Below are positions 8,527 through 18,659 of a stretch of DNA of 20,264 nt, piece by piece. How positions within the stretch are numbered: the stretch's first letter is position 1; each line of letters begins with the position of its first letter. The notes under the pieces were generated by a model. It searched no databases. It saw only the letters and a program-made list of their open reading frames with translations, and was not told where the DNA came from. The position numbers and the translations under genes are program-made. The DNA is from Oppiella nova (taxonomy: Eukaryota; Arthropoda; Arachnida; Sarcoptiformes; Oppiidae), in assembly GCA_905397405.1 (NCBI GenBank), contig CAJPVJ010000816.1, forward strand, positions 1 to 20,264, in the 5' to 3' direction.

Positions 8527-9426
8527 GATTGAAATTAACAACATATTGATTACATTAGGAAAGCATACCAATTGTGATGAATATTTGCGGCAATCATTTC
8601 AAATGTCTTAATGTGATCAGTGATGACCAGCATACTTAAGATTCTTATCGCAATTACCGTACAGTACTAGAATAGTCTATAAATTGTATTTTTATATTAT
8701 TATGTTTTGAATTGTTTAAAATACTGTATGTAGTTTGATACATATTATAGAAAATAAAATATATTTTTATATTTTAAATCAAATTTACATAATATGTGTC
8801 AGGGAAAGTTGAAGTGAGCTCTGTACCTTTAATGAGTTATATTAGTAATAGTATTGTTATATCAAATATACAAAACATTTAATAATAAAATTGCACTTTT
8901 TTTTATAAAATACACGATCCATTTTAAAAACTTAATATAATTTAATCTAGTTTCATAGTGTTTAGTATTATTTACATTTATTGTTTTAAAACAATTTGCA
9001 TTAAATGTTTTATTTTTTATTGTATAGTGTTTTGGATTTTCCAATAAAGGTAACTCATTAAAGTTACAGAGCTCACTTCAACTTTCCCTGGCACATATCT
9101 TAATTTAGCAAGTTAAAAATTCTAAAATAAACTGATACAGGGAGTAGTCATTGAAATTTATTACGATTTCCACATAAAATAGTCAATTAATTAAAATAAC
9201 ACTTAAATCAATTGACCATTTAATTGTCACATTGTTTGGTAGTTAAATAAATTAGAGTCTGACTGTTAGATCATTTCAAACAAATTAGTTTCAAAATTAA
9301 ATTTTGTGCAAAAAGTTGTCAAATGCATGAAATACTAAGTGCCATAAGTGTGACATACATTTGTTACCTTTTATATCATTAACTGTACGATAAATATACA
9401 TAAAAAGGTTTGAAAACGAATTCATA
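8527..9426. repeat. 3'-flank repeat, copy 2, interrupted by a MITE
   Basis: Second copy of 7787-8399, offset 740 bp before the insertion and longer by the 301-bp element plus its target duplication, less two small deletions. It ends at the same base (gaattcata) as copy 1. After it the sequence turns into the unique leader region of RRP4. Confidence 0.93.
8795..9095. mobile_element. Non-autonomous DNA transposon (MITE), 301 bp
   Basis: Terminal inverted repeats of 45 bp with two mismatches: 8795-8839 (TGTGTCAGGGAAAGTTG...) against the reverse complement of 9051-9095 (TGTGCCAGGGAAAGTTG...). The target duplication reads as TA (8793-8794 and 9096-9097); because of overlap it could also be ATAT with the element at 8796-9094. 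Copy 1 of the flank has the intact empty site. The interior is AT-rich with no plausible transposase; the 60-codon frame inside is spurious. A TA target suggests a Tc1/mariner-mobilised element, but I cannot name the family. Confidence 0.93.
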
Positions 9427-9522
9427 TCTAAGTTATACAGTGTTTGTATCAACTCGTGGTCCAAATGTGTTTGAAATTTTCAAAGTCTTGTGAAGTGCTG
9501 AAGACAAACCAAACCACGAGTG

Positions 9523-10461
9523 ATGTCTCATATCTCTAATAATGTTTGCATTCGCCTCACAAGCGATGTGAGCAGCCAATTGGTGGACAAAAGCATTGAA
9601 GCCAACTATTCCTCCAAAGATGTCAAATATGTGTTACCGGGCGATGAGATCACGTCCGACCAGACCTTCATGAGAGGTCACGGGACATACCTGTCGGCCA
9701 ACGACACCGACAAACAACTGATCGCATCGATCGCCGGCATCGTTGAGCCCATCAATCGTCTCATATCTGTTCGTCCGCTAAGAACCCGATATAACGGAGA
9801 GATCGGAGATGTGATCGTCGGCCGCATCATTGAAGTGCAGAACAAACGCTGGAAAGTGGAGACCAACTCACGACTGGATTCAGTGCTTCAGTTGTCTGGA
9901 GTGAACCTTCCGGGCGGTGAACTCAGACGTAAGACCGCTGAGGACGAGATCTCAATGAGGAATTACCTCAAAGAGGGTGACATTATCTCAGCGGAGGTGC
10001 AGAACATCTTCGAAGACGGAGCCCTCGGACTCCACACCCGGAGTCTGAAGTACGGGAAGTTGGGTCAGGGGATAATGGTTAGAGTGTCGCCGTCACTGAT
10101 CGAGCGCCGGAAGAATCACTTCCATAAACTTCCGATCGGAGCCAACATTATTCTGGGCAACAATGGCTTCGTTTGGATCTCACAAACGGTGGCCGAAGGC
10201 TCAGAATCTGGAGGACATGTGCTCGACTTCAGTGATATTCCACTGCAAGAAAGGGAGATAATGTCCAGACTTCGCAATTGCACCCTTGGATTAGCCAAAC
10301 ATAAGGTGATGCTTAACGATACCAGTGTTCTGTACGCCTTCGAGATATCTGTTCAGTTGGCTTATCACCCGAAAGACCTATTAATGCCTGAAGTGATTGC
10401 TCTGATCGCAGAGCAGACCAGACATAGACTCAATGAATTTGAACGAATGGATGTCAATTGA
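9523..10461 (+). CDS. EXOSC2: Exosome complex component RRP4 (EXOSC2)
   Basis: Non-catalytic cap subunit of the nuclear and cytoplasmic RNA exosome, which binds RNA at the entry pore for 3'-5' decay and rRNA processing. Single exon, 312 residues (human 293). The start is the ATG at 9523; the GTG just before it is not a start. The N-terminal RRP4 motif is at 39-56 (PGDEITSDQTFMRGHGTY), the S1 domain about 92-175 with KRWKVETNSRLDS at 108-120 and NLPGGELRR, and the KH domain region from about 184 with GNNGFVWI at 212-219 followed by SRLRNC. Alignment to human EXOSC2 is collinear. The N-terminal 35 residues are lineage-specific. A canonical AATAAA lies at 10547-10552. Confidence 0.97.
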   Translation: MSHISNNVCIRLTSDVSSQLVDKSIEANYSSKDVKYVLPGDEITSDQTFMRGHGTYLSANDTDKQLIASIAGIVEPINRLISVRPLRTRYNGEIGDVIVGRIIEVQNKRWKVETNSRLDSVLQLSGVNLPGGELRRKTAEDEISMRNYLKEGDIISAEVQNIFEDGALGLHTRSLKYGKLGQGIMVRVSPSLIERRKNHFHKLPIGANIILGNNGFVWISQTVAEGSESGGHVLDFSDIPLQEREIMSRLRNCTLGLAKHKVMLNDTSVLYAFEISVQLAYHPKDLLMPEVIALIAEQTRHRLNEFERMDVN

Positions 10462-10781
10462 TATTGTGTTTAAAATTAATTAAACATTTTAATGCATTCA
10501 ACCAATCATTTCATACAAATTATTGTTTTAAAGATATTTAACAAAAAATAAAATTCATTTCGAGATAAGATCATAAAAATAGTGATAAATAAAACATGAA
10601 AAACATTGTAAACCTACAAAACTAAACCTAAAATTTAAAGAAATAAAATTATTCAACATTTAAATGAACACAAAGTGTTGCTTTTCATATGGAATGAGAT
10701 TTTGCTATTTAATACAAACTTTCTTACAAATTGTATTGTGAATTGGGATTTAGGACTAGAAAACTTTGGTCTCAGAGGCAA
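10462..10781. other. Convergent 3' intergenic region
   Basis: AT-rich 320 bp between the stop codons of RRP4 (+) and ethanolamine kinase (-). It holds both 3' UTRs; AATAAA at 10547-10552 probably serves RRP4. Nothing else seen. Confidence 0.6.
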
Positions 10782-11957
10782 TCAATGATAGATCTCATCA
10801 TTAATAAGAAGTTCCTCTTTAAGTTTATAGTACTCCCGGAGCCGTTGTACGGCATACCCCAAGTAATCGAAGTTAATGGTGGAGTGCTCGGCCTGAACGA
10901 TGGCCCACAGACCCCATAGTAAGTGAGAGGCCATTGCGAACTGATTCACCTGATGGTAGAGAGTCTCGATCTCCTTCTCAATGGACGGTCTCTCTATAGG
11001 ATTAGTCACAAGCGAACGGTTCTTGAATGCGACCCACGCCTCCAAATAGTGTCGGAGCCATCGAATCTGGAACTCTTTGTTCGGGTATAGGCTTGGGTTG
11101 AATGTGTCGACCCCCGCGAACTCGCAGAAGTGATTGGCGATGTCAAAGGCCTGGTAGTTGTAATCGGCGTATTCGAAGTCTATGAAAGTAACGGCGCTCT
11201 TATCCGAATTGAACACAATATTCTTCAGCAATAAGTCGTTGTGACAAAACACGACCGGAGAGAACAACTTCTTTAGACTCAACTCAAGGCAATTCACTTC
11301 AGAGATAAGATTTTGTTTCTTTGGTATGAATTTCTTAAATCTGCAAAAAACACAAAAAATTATAGATAAGAGTAAAGAGAGTGAAAGTAAGATAACGAAC
11401 CGTTTGTCTCGTTGAGTGTCTTTTAAGGCGCCGGGAATTAAGTCGAGAAACTTTCGAAGGGATCTGAATAGCGAGGGCTCGGCTTCGAGCGCACAGTCCT
11501 TCATCTCGTGGCAGCGGTTCACTTGTGGCTTAATTGTATGCATTCGGGCCAACATTTCGCTGATGAGTCTGGAGATGAGTGGATCCCTAACCAGATTCTC
11601 GTCCAATACTATTCCGGGCGAATAGCCATAACAGATGCCATTATTGAAGGAACAATAGAAGGGGGGAATGAGTCCTGACTTATACATTGTCCTCATATTC
11701 CTCAGCTCTTGCTTTCTATCAATAAAGAGCTCAGTCTTCTCGCCGTAGACTCGAATCAAAACCATATCATTGGGACTCTTCTCCAAATAGACACCAACTA
11801 AACGGTTAGTGATGCCATCCGTAAAGACTTTGAGTTTAATGTCGGGCAGCTCTGGCCACTCGGGTCTCACAGATTTGATCACTTGAGTGATACCTTCTTC
11901 GAGATTAGAATCACTCAAATACAGATCCAAGTGTTCGCTTCCGACACGTCTTTCCAT
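10782..11957 (-). CDS. Ethanolamine kinase (ETNK / easily shocked type)
   Basis: Cytosolic kinase making phosphoethanolamine, the first step of the CDP-ethanolamine route to phosphatidylethanolamine. Exons 11957-11401 and 11340-10782 give 371 residues. The intron 11341-11400 is 60 bp, starts GTTCGT and ends TTTTTTGCAG; it has no stop in frame, so an unspliced reading would add 20 hydrophobic residues in mid-protein. The first ATG (11957) gives MERRVGSEHL; the frame is open about 37 codons further upstream without another ATG. Motifs: KVFTDGITNRLVG at 43-55, the phosphotransferase loop FCHNDLLLKN with His219, Asp221 and Asn226, and the choline/ethanolamine kinase motif FIDFEYADYNY with Asp240, then ANHFCEFAG. 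The sequence is closer to ethanolamine than choline kinases (NQFALASHFFWGLWA-like NQFAMASHLLWGLWA). It is divergent from CDK11. Confidence 0.94.
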   Translation of the reverse strand: MERRVGSEHLDLYLSDSNLEEGITQVIKSVRPEWPELPDIKLKVFTDGITNRLVGVYLEKSPNDMVLIRVYGEKTELFIDRKQELRNMRTMYKSGLIPPFYCSFNNGICYGYSPGIVLDENLVRDPLISRLISEMLARMHTIKPQVNRCHEMKDCALEAEPSLFRSLRKFLDLIPGALKDTQRDKRFVILLSLSLLLSIIFCVFCRFKKFIPKKQNLISEVNCLELSLKKLFSPVVFCHNDLLLKNIVFNSDKSAVTFIDFEYADYNYQAFDIANHFCEFAGVDTFNPSLYPNKEFQIRWLRHYLEAWVAFKNRSLVTNPIERPSIEKEIETLYHQVNQFAMASHLLWGLWAIVQAEHSTINFDYLGYAVQRLREYYKLKEELLINDEIYH

Positions 11958-13502
11958 TGAATTCCCGTTAGAAGTGGTTCTAAAGAAGTGCTTCACTTTA
12001 ACAGTCAATTTGTGTCGTTTCCAAGAAGTGATTGATTTAAATATAGTTAAGTTTTGGTCACAAATCACAAGTGTTTACAATAAATGATCGATAATTTGAA
12101 ATCTAATCAAATGTTGATTTGTGTTGATTCAGTATATTGTGTATTAAATCTGCTATATTTCACAATTTATCACTTTAACGAACTTTAGACTTGATTTCAA
12201 ATAAATAATTCAATTCATTGATCCTTTAAATCATATGATGTATTGAGTGAAATGCATAGCAATAGTGGTGTCTTCAGTAAAAGCTCCACACATTCATCAG
12301 ATGATATCCGATGATGTCTTTCGATGCAATCCTTACACCAAATGAATGCAATATTTGATAATTTGCGATAATTTTAATTTTATAATGACATAGAAATTTC
12401 AAAAACACAAATCATTCACTTATGTAATAATTGATAATAGCAAAACAAATCTCTCAATTGTTAATCACATATAAATAATTATAAAAATTAATTCATTGAG
12501 ATGTGGATTGAGATCAGATTTAAGTGTAAAGTATACAATCACTTCAATACAACACTAATGGCTGTGATATTCACTTATTCTTTGCATGAAATGTCTAATC
12601 ATTTGCTTAATTATCTTTAATATTGAATTTATTTTGACAAAAATTAGATACACTTAATAGTGACACGAATTGTGTGACAATTGGCTATTCCTTGCTTATG
12701 ACACAAACCAATACATGAGTGTATCTAAGGCTAAGCCGGTGTCAGTGTCACTCGATTCACTAGATTATAGTAATCCTAATCCTAATCTAAATGAGATATT
12801 AATAAACCTGACGCTTTCATAAGTTATAAATAAAATATTTATGAGTCACTAAAGGATACACTAATATTCAACATTTATATTCACATTAATATGCGATCAA
12901 TTCATAATAAGCCGTATTCTGAATGTTATACAGAATTTCAATGCATTGCATAACATGTAGTCACAGAATATATGGGGATTTCACTCGCTTTCAGGGATTT
13001 AACACCAAATCACTCACAAAATTTGTGTTTTAAATAGCTTGTAATGACCCCTGTGTTCATACTTTATAATTATGTGCAATTTTATACTACTACACCATTG
13101 CATTTATTCACCCCTATGGTTAAAATAACATTATATGTGAATAGGTATTATCAAAACAATCGCTTGTATGGCCTTAATTGCAAAATCCCTAAACATATAT
13201 ACAGTTTACTATATTTAACAAAACATTCATTTAATTAATATAATTAACTCATTATTATAAGAATTGTGACAAATATATGTTTAGTAGAAATATATAATAT
13301 GTTTGCATTGAATGTTTGGTCAATAAAAGAAATGTTTCAATTGAATGTCATATGAAATGAGTGAATGGTTTTGGTTTGAGTTAAATGTCGGCAAACATTC
13401 AAAAAGCGTTTGGTTTTTGGTATTGAATTGAATGCAAGAGTTATTTAAAGACACAAACGGTTTGTTTGCGGAAGTGTTTGAGTGACACATAAGTGACACT
13501 AA
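11958..13502. other. Divergent intergenic region (ETNK / CDK11)
   Basis: 1.5 kb of AT-rich sequence between two divergent start codons. No frame with family resemblance, tRNA or tandem array was seen. A run of three near-CCTAAT units at 12773-12790 is too short to mean anything. It probably holds both promoters and perhaps an upstream non-coding exon for either gene. Confidence 0.5.
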
Positions 13503-15755
13503 ATGTCAAACACAAGCGACAGAAGTACGGAATCAGAAGACGGAGAGATTGATCGCCACAAGAAGTACAGGAGGAGTGCCGGTGAGAGGGCTGACACTCA
13601 TCGACACCACGACTATGACAACAAACACCGGAAGAGACACAAAGACAACGACAGTCCGGACTTGCAGTTCGTTTCCGATGAGAACCACTCGACTCCCGAT
13701 GAGGAGTACGAAGAAGTGGAACAATACGAAGACGAAGACATGTTAGACGACACCAATGAGGAGGGGCTCGACATTAAACCCCCGCAACACAAGGCCTCCA
13801 CTTCTTCGAGACATAAGAACTACTCTTTTGACGCCAATTATTATAGAAATACAACCGAAAAGTCTTTGAGTCGATCGGCAAAAGAGGAGCCGTTTAGACA
13901 AAAAGACAGACATCGAGACAAACACCGCAACAAAAGTCGGTATTCAGACAACAGGAGTGCTAAGAGTGAGGAAGAGGTGAAACGTCGCCGAAGAGATGAT
14001 GAGACGGAAGCGAACGTCAATCCAATCAGAAGTCGAGTTACAGACAAAGAAAAAGATAAGTCTTCGGAGCGATGGATGGTTTTGGACGATAAGAACTATT
14101 CTTCTAATGACAGCCAGAACTGGAGGTCGAAAACCAATGAACAGACGTCTAATCGTTTGCATAAACAAAGACATAATAAAGAGTTACCATTGAATCGCGA
14201 GAAGTCACGGAAATCCCCGAAATTGGATAAAAACACGGATAAAGTGATGGACTCTTCAAACATATCTTCGGCACAGAATTCCAAACAAACGGCAAAGCGA
14301 TTGAACGCAACGATTGAAGTCCAAGAGGTGGAGATGAGTGAGGAAGAGATGTTGAGTGAAGAACACAACACTGTTTCAGAGCGAAGTGATGTCTCCTCGG
14401 AATCCATTGAAAATGAGACACAAGAGGCTGAAGAGCACGAGAAGAAAGAAGACTTAATTCCAACGGAAGACAATGAAAATGAGGACAAAATTCCACGGAT
14501 TGTTGTCGATCACGATGTCGTCTATTATTCCGAATCTAATGCCATCGAAAAGAGTGTGAAAAGTGGTGAAGAATTGGAGGAATTAGGGGATGAGATGAGC
14601 TCGGATTTGCCCGATTATTATCCAGCAATACAGGGCTGTCGTAGTGTTGAAGAGTTTCAGTGCATTAATCGCATCGAAGAGGGAACGTATGGAGTGGTCT
14701 ATAGGGCCAGAGATAAGAGGACTAACGAGACGGTGGCCCTCAAGAGGCTTAAGATGGAGAAAGAGAAGGAAGGCTTTCCGATCACATCATTGCGAGAGAT
14801 CAGTACTCTATTGAAAGCACAACACGAGAACATAGTGACTGTGAGGGAGATTGTGGTCGGATCTAATATGGATAAGATATACATCGTTATGGAGTTTGTC
14901 GAACACGACCTCAAGAGTCTCATGGAAACCATGAAACAGCCGTTTCTTTTGGGCGAAGTTAAGACTTTGATGCAGCAGTTGTTGCGAGCCGTGGCACACC
15001 TGCACGACAACTGGATTCTGCACCGGGACTTAAAGACATCCAATCTGTTGCTCAGTCACAGAGGAATATTAAAAGTTGGCGATTTCGGGTTAGCCCGAGA
15101 GTACGGCTCACCTCTTAAGGCGTACACTCCTATTGTGGTCACTCTGTGGTATCGTTCCCCAGAACTGCTACTTCAGGCTAAACAGTATTCCTATCCGATC
15201 GACATCTGGTCCGTCGGATGTATTTATGGGGAACTCTTAACAATGAAACCATTATTCCCGGGCAAGTCTGAAATCGATCAGTTGAACGCCATTTTCAAGG
15301 ACTTGGGAACTCCTAACGACAAGATATGGCCCGAGTATTCGGAGCTGCCATTAGTGAAGAAAGTGGCGTTCGCTGACCACCCGTACAATAATCTGCACAA
15401 CCGTTTGGGGCAAAAGCTCACCAAATTAGGCTTTGATTTACTCAACCGTTTCCTCACTTACTGTCCGAAACGTCGTATCACTGCAGAGGACGCTCTCAAA
15501 CACGAGTTCTTCAACGAGAGTCCCCTTCCGGTGGACCCGTCTATGTTCCCTACCTGGCCCGCCAAGAGTGAACAGTCGGGTAACTCTCAGCCCCGCAAAG
15601 CTCACAGCCCTAAGCCTCCCAGTGGTGGCAAACAGTTCGCTAAACAGTTGGCCGGCGATGACTACGAGAAGATGATTGAGAGCCAAGGCTTTCACATGAG
15701 TCTACCCGTCCAGGGGAAGGCCTCCAAAGGCGGAGGATTTAACCTTAAATTCTAG
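13503..15755 (+). CDS. CDK11: Cyclin-dependent kinase 11 (PITSLRE kinase)
   Basis: Nuclear cyclin-L-dependent Ser/Thr kinase linked to transcription and pre-mRNA splicing. Single exon, 750 residues (human CDK11 about 780-795). Residues 1-375 are low complexity: an Arg/Lys/Asp/His-rich N-terminus with RS-like stretches, then a strongly acidic Glu-rich block around 270-330, as in the family. The kinase domain starts at 385 ([18 protein letters not shown]). The name-giving PITSLRE helix is at 426-432, HRDLKTSN begins at His507 (catalytic Asp509), DFG begins at Asp527, and the activation-loop Thr547 is in [10 protein letters not shown]. The APE motif of human CDK11 is SPE here. The C-terminus ends GGGFNLKF, like human GPGFSLKF. 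The ATG at 13503 is the first in frame. COA3 follows about 400 bp downstream on the same strand. AATAAA is at 15865-15870. Confidence 0.97.
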   Translation: MSNTSDRSTESEDGEIDRHKKYRRSAGERADTHRHHDYDNKHRKRHKDNDSPDLQFVSDENHSTPDEEYEEVEQYEDEDMLDDTNEEGLDIKPPQHKASTSSRHKNYSFDANYYRNTTEKSLSRSAKEEPFRQKDRHRDKHRNKSRYSDNRSAKSEEEVKRRRRDDETEANVNPIRSRVTDKEKDKSSERWMVLDDKNYSSNDSQNWRSKTNEQTSNRLHKQRHNKELPLNREKSRKSPKLDKNTDKVMDSSNISSAQNSKQTAKRLNATIEVQEVEMSEEEMLSEEHNTVSERSDVSSESIENETQEAEEHEKKEDLIPTEDNENEDKIPRIVVDHDVVYYSESNAIEKSVKSGEELEELGDEMSSDLPDYYPAIQGCRSVEEFQCINRIEEGTYGVVYRARDKRTNETVALKRLKMEKEKEGFPITSLREISTLLKAQHENIVTVREIVVGSNMDKIYIVMEFVEHDLKSLMETMKQPFLLGEVKTLMQQLLRAVAHLHDNWILHRDLKTSNLLLSHRGILKVGDFGLAREYGSPLKAYTPIVVTLWYRSPELLLQAKQYSYPIDIWSVGCIYGELLTMKPLFPGKSEIDQLNAIFKDLGTPNDKIWPEYSELPLVKKVAFADHPYNNLHNRLGQKLTKLGFDLLNRFLTYCPKRRITAEDALKHEFFNESPLPVDPSMFPTWPAKSEQSGNSQPRKAHSPKPPSGGKQFAKQLAGDDYEKMIESQGFHMSLPVQGKASKGGGFNLKF

Positions 15756-16161
15756 CACTGATTCCATTAACTATTTGTAAATATTTCCACGAAAACATTG
15801 TATTTAATATGAAAATTAAATATATTTTGATTCAATGCTTATTAATGACAATTAAATAATTTCCAATAAACTAGATATGTTTGAAATAATGTCACAGTAT
15901 TTATGTGTTTTGTTACCAATGTGTTACATAATACAGTAGTATAATAGTGTTGTGAGATTCCCTTTGGTTTTAATGTCATGCCTATGAACGGCAATATTTC
16001 CACATACAGTACACTGAACATTGAAAACTTTACAAATATGCGAGTGCCGGCAATTTGACATGAATGATATGGTAAACATCGAACCCTGATTACAGAACAT
16101 GTGATTTGTGTTTAAAAGTTATGAAAACATAAATTTGTGTTACAATTGGATTGAGTGGACA
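15756..16161. other. Spacer between CDK11 and COA3
   Basis: AT-rich 406 bp holding the CDK11 3' UTR, with AATAAA at 15865-15870, and the COA3 promoter and leader. No other feature seen. Confidence 0.6.
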
Positions 16162-16469
16162 ATGAGTGGTAAAGAGGATCCCAAGACTAATGATGTCTAC
16201 TCCGGGTTCATGCGAAGGGCTGAGCAGATGAACAGAGACAGAGTGACCAAGATGGTCAAGACTAATCGCTTGAATAAGACATTGGGTTTAATGTTGACCA
16301 CTTTTGTGGGATCAGTTTGTATGTATCGATTGAATGATCTGTTTATGTGATGCCAATTGTCACCCATTTGTTACCATTTCTAGACTTATACTCAATGTTT
16401 GCCGTCAAACAGGAGAAGTTCTTGGATGAGATCATAGACATCGATGACTCAAAACAAGTCAATTCGTGA
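16162..16469 (+). CDS. COA3: Cytochrome c oxidase assembly factor 3 (COA3/CCDC56)
   Basis: Small single-pass inner-membrane protein that stabilises newly made COX1 during complex IV assembly. Exons 16162-16318 and 16384-16469; the intron 16319-16383 is 65 bp, GTATGT to TTTCTAG, and the join gives SVYLYSMFAVKQEKFLDE, giving 80 residues in total. The visible pattern fits arthropod COA3: a basic amphipathic stretch (RRAEQMNRDRVTKMVKTNR, 18-36), a membrane segment about 41-59, then the family's KQE-FLDE motif (61-68) and an acidic tail. The ATG at 16162 is preferred; the frame upstream to 16108 has no other ATG. Read without splicing, the frame ends at 16350 and loses the conserved tail. The family call rests on pattern memory of short sequences. 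Confidence 0.85.
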
Positions 16470-16637
16470 ATCAATCAAATGTGGCTTTTATTGAATTATA
16501 AACTTATTTTTTTGTCATTTAATTGTTATATAGTTTTGGTTTTAATTTCATAGAAAAATAGATTCAATTAATAATAAACTAAACAAATATTTATATGAAT
16601 AACACAAATCATCTCATCGATGGTCGCGAACCAAGTA

Positions 16638-18659
16638 TTACATCCGAAAGACCCCGAACTTAGTGTCGGCGATGTCTGCGTTGAGGGCAGCGCTGAGACT
16701 CAGTCCGAGTACTCTTCGCGTGTCTTTGGGGTCAATGACTCCGTCGTCCCAAAGCCGAGCGCTCGAGTAATAAGGACTTCCCTCGGCCTCGAATTTCGCC
16801 TCAATTGGCGTCCGTATAGCTCGCTCTTCTTCGTCAGTCAGTGTCTTATTTTCCCTCAGCTTTTGTTCTCTAGTAATAGTAGTCATAACCCCAGACGCCT
16901 GTTCCCCTCCCATCACCGAAATCCTGGCGTTTGGCCACATATACAGAAATCGTGGCGAATACGCGCGACCGCACATCCCGTAATTGCCGGCCCCATACGA
17001 CCCCCCGATTATAAGCGTCAGTTTGGGCACCTGAGCGCACGCCACAGCCGTCACCATCTTTGCGCCGTGTTTTGCAATACCACTGCTCTCAGCCTCTCTT
17101 CCGATCATAAATCCTGTGATATTCTGCAAGAATACGATCGGAATCTTTCGTTGACAACAGAGTTGTATGAAATGTGAGCCTTTGAGCGCCGACTCCGAGA
17201 ACAGAACCCCATTATTGGCGACGATTCCTATGGGATAGCCGTAGAGGTGAGCGAATCCGGTGACGAGTGTCGACCCGTATTGGGCTTTAAACTCATCGAA
17301 ATGACTGCCGTCGACGACACGCGCTATCACTTCCCGCACATCGAATGACTTCTTGAGGTCAGTGCCGACAATGCCGTAGATGTCTTCGATGGGCCACTTG
17401 GGTTCAGTCACATCCGGGCTCACAGTTATGTCGACTTTCTTTTGTCGGTTCAGATTTGAGACAATATTTCGGGTGATTTGTAGCGCATGTCTGTCGTTAT
17501 GCGCGTAATAGTCGGTCACACCTGACGTACTGTTGAGACAAGTTTTATCACATTATTATTCAATGTATTTATGGTTTGTATAATGAATATAGTATTCAAT
17601 TGATTCTAATGTTAGGGTCTCTTCCGGTTCTGACAATTAAAAAACGATTAAACGTTAATGAATTCATGACTTCTGTACTCCTCATGAAAAAGGGTTTCTT
17701 AAAATAAAAAATAGTTTTTTAGTGCATCGGATGTAGAACTTCGTTAAAGTATTGCAGAAGTTTTAAATCACTAGTCGTTGAAAGATAAGTGACTTTCAAG
17801 TTAAACATTAGTTTCAAGTGATTCAAGGTTTAAAACCGAGATTAATGTTGGGTTTAATGTGTTATTGCATTGAAATAGTGAACGAGTGTTTAGTTTATTA
17901 TTATTTGAGATCTAATTAATGTCAACGAATCGCATGAATGCTTTTTAATGCAACAAAAGTCTGTTATCTAATGGTATGTCTTCACCTGCAATGCATGTCC
18001 GCTCCGCCCAATTCCTCTGAGGAGACGGTCTCTCCGGTGGCCGCCTTCACGAGCGGCGGTCCGGCGAGAAATATAGTGCCCTGTCTTCGGACGATCACAT
18101 TCTCGTCGGCCATCGCCGGTACGTAAGCGCCGCCCGCCGTACAGCTGCCCATCACTACAGCGATCTGTGGGATGCCCTCTGAAGACATGACGGCCTCGTT
18201 ATAGAAGATACGACCGAAATGGTTGGCGTCCGGGAAGATGTCGGCCTGATGTGGAAGGTTGGCACCGCCCGAGTCCACCAGATATATGGTGGGCAACCGG
18301 TTCTGTCTCGCGATCTCTTGAGCCCTTAAGTGCTTTTTGACGGTCAGAGGATAGTAAGTGCCCGCCTTTACAGTGGCGTCATTGGCCACAACCATACACT
18401 CCTGGCCACAGATGCGACCGATTCCCGTGACAATGGCTCCGCTGTTGACCACTTCATTGCCATAACAGTTATGTGCGGCCAATGGAGACAACTCGAGGAA
18501 TGCCGAGAATGGGTCCAACAGCTCATTCACCCGTTGCCTGACTAGGAGTTTGCCTTTGGAAGTGTGTCTTAAGCGTGACTTTGGGTCTCCACCTTCGCTC
18601 ACACTCTGGACTAAAGTCTTTAAGTGTTTCACTAATGTCTGCATCGATTCATAATTACT
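16638..18659 (-). CDS. MCCC2: Methylcrotonoyl-CoA carboxylase beta chain (MCCC2), 5' partial
   Basis: Carboxyltransferase subunit of mitochondrial 3-methylcrotonyl-CoA carboxylase in leucine breakdown. Visible exons 18659-17986 and 17529-16638 give 521 residues, matching human from about residue 45 to the end (563). Intron 17530-17985 (456 bp, GTGAAG to CAACAG) is the longest confidently spliced here. Exon 1 of the visible part begins after TTTCAG with [13 protein letters not shown], matching the family's ENYKQMKALV. Motifs: [34 protein letters not shown] and [15 protein letters not shown] in the N-half; [61 protein letters not shown] and ISVMGGEQA in the C-half; the end is FGVFRM. The exon(s) with start codon and mitochondrial presequence were not found between 18660 and 20264. 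They may lie beyond the window or be too short to see. Confidence 0.96.
17530..17985 (-). other. Long MCCC2 intron
   Basis: 456 bp, AT-rich, several times longer than most other introns in the window. I see no terminal repeats, frame or RNA inside it. Confidence 0.8.

Noticed and set aside
8862-9044. 60-codon frame inside the MITE
   Set aside because: AT-rich, low-complexity, no transposase motif, and confined to a non-autonomous element.
9452-9521. 9-bp inverted repeat (ACTCGTGGT / ACCACGAGT) just upstream of the RRP4 start codon
   Set aside because: Could form a leader hairpin, but one 9-bp match over 70 bases is weak and no known element fits.
12773-12790. Arthropod telomere-like CCTAA units
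   Set aside because: Only about three units with six-base spacing, not TTAGG periodicity; ordinary AT-rich spacer.
16620-17177. 185-codon + strand frame
   Set aside because: Antisense shadow of the MCCC2 carboxyltransferase exon, which is clearly coding.
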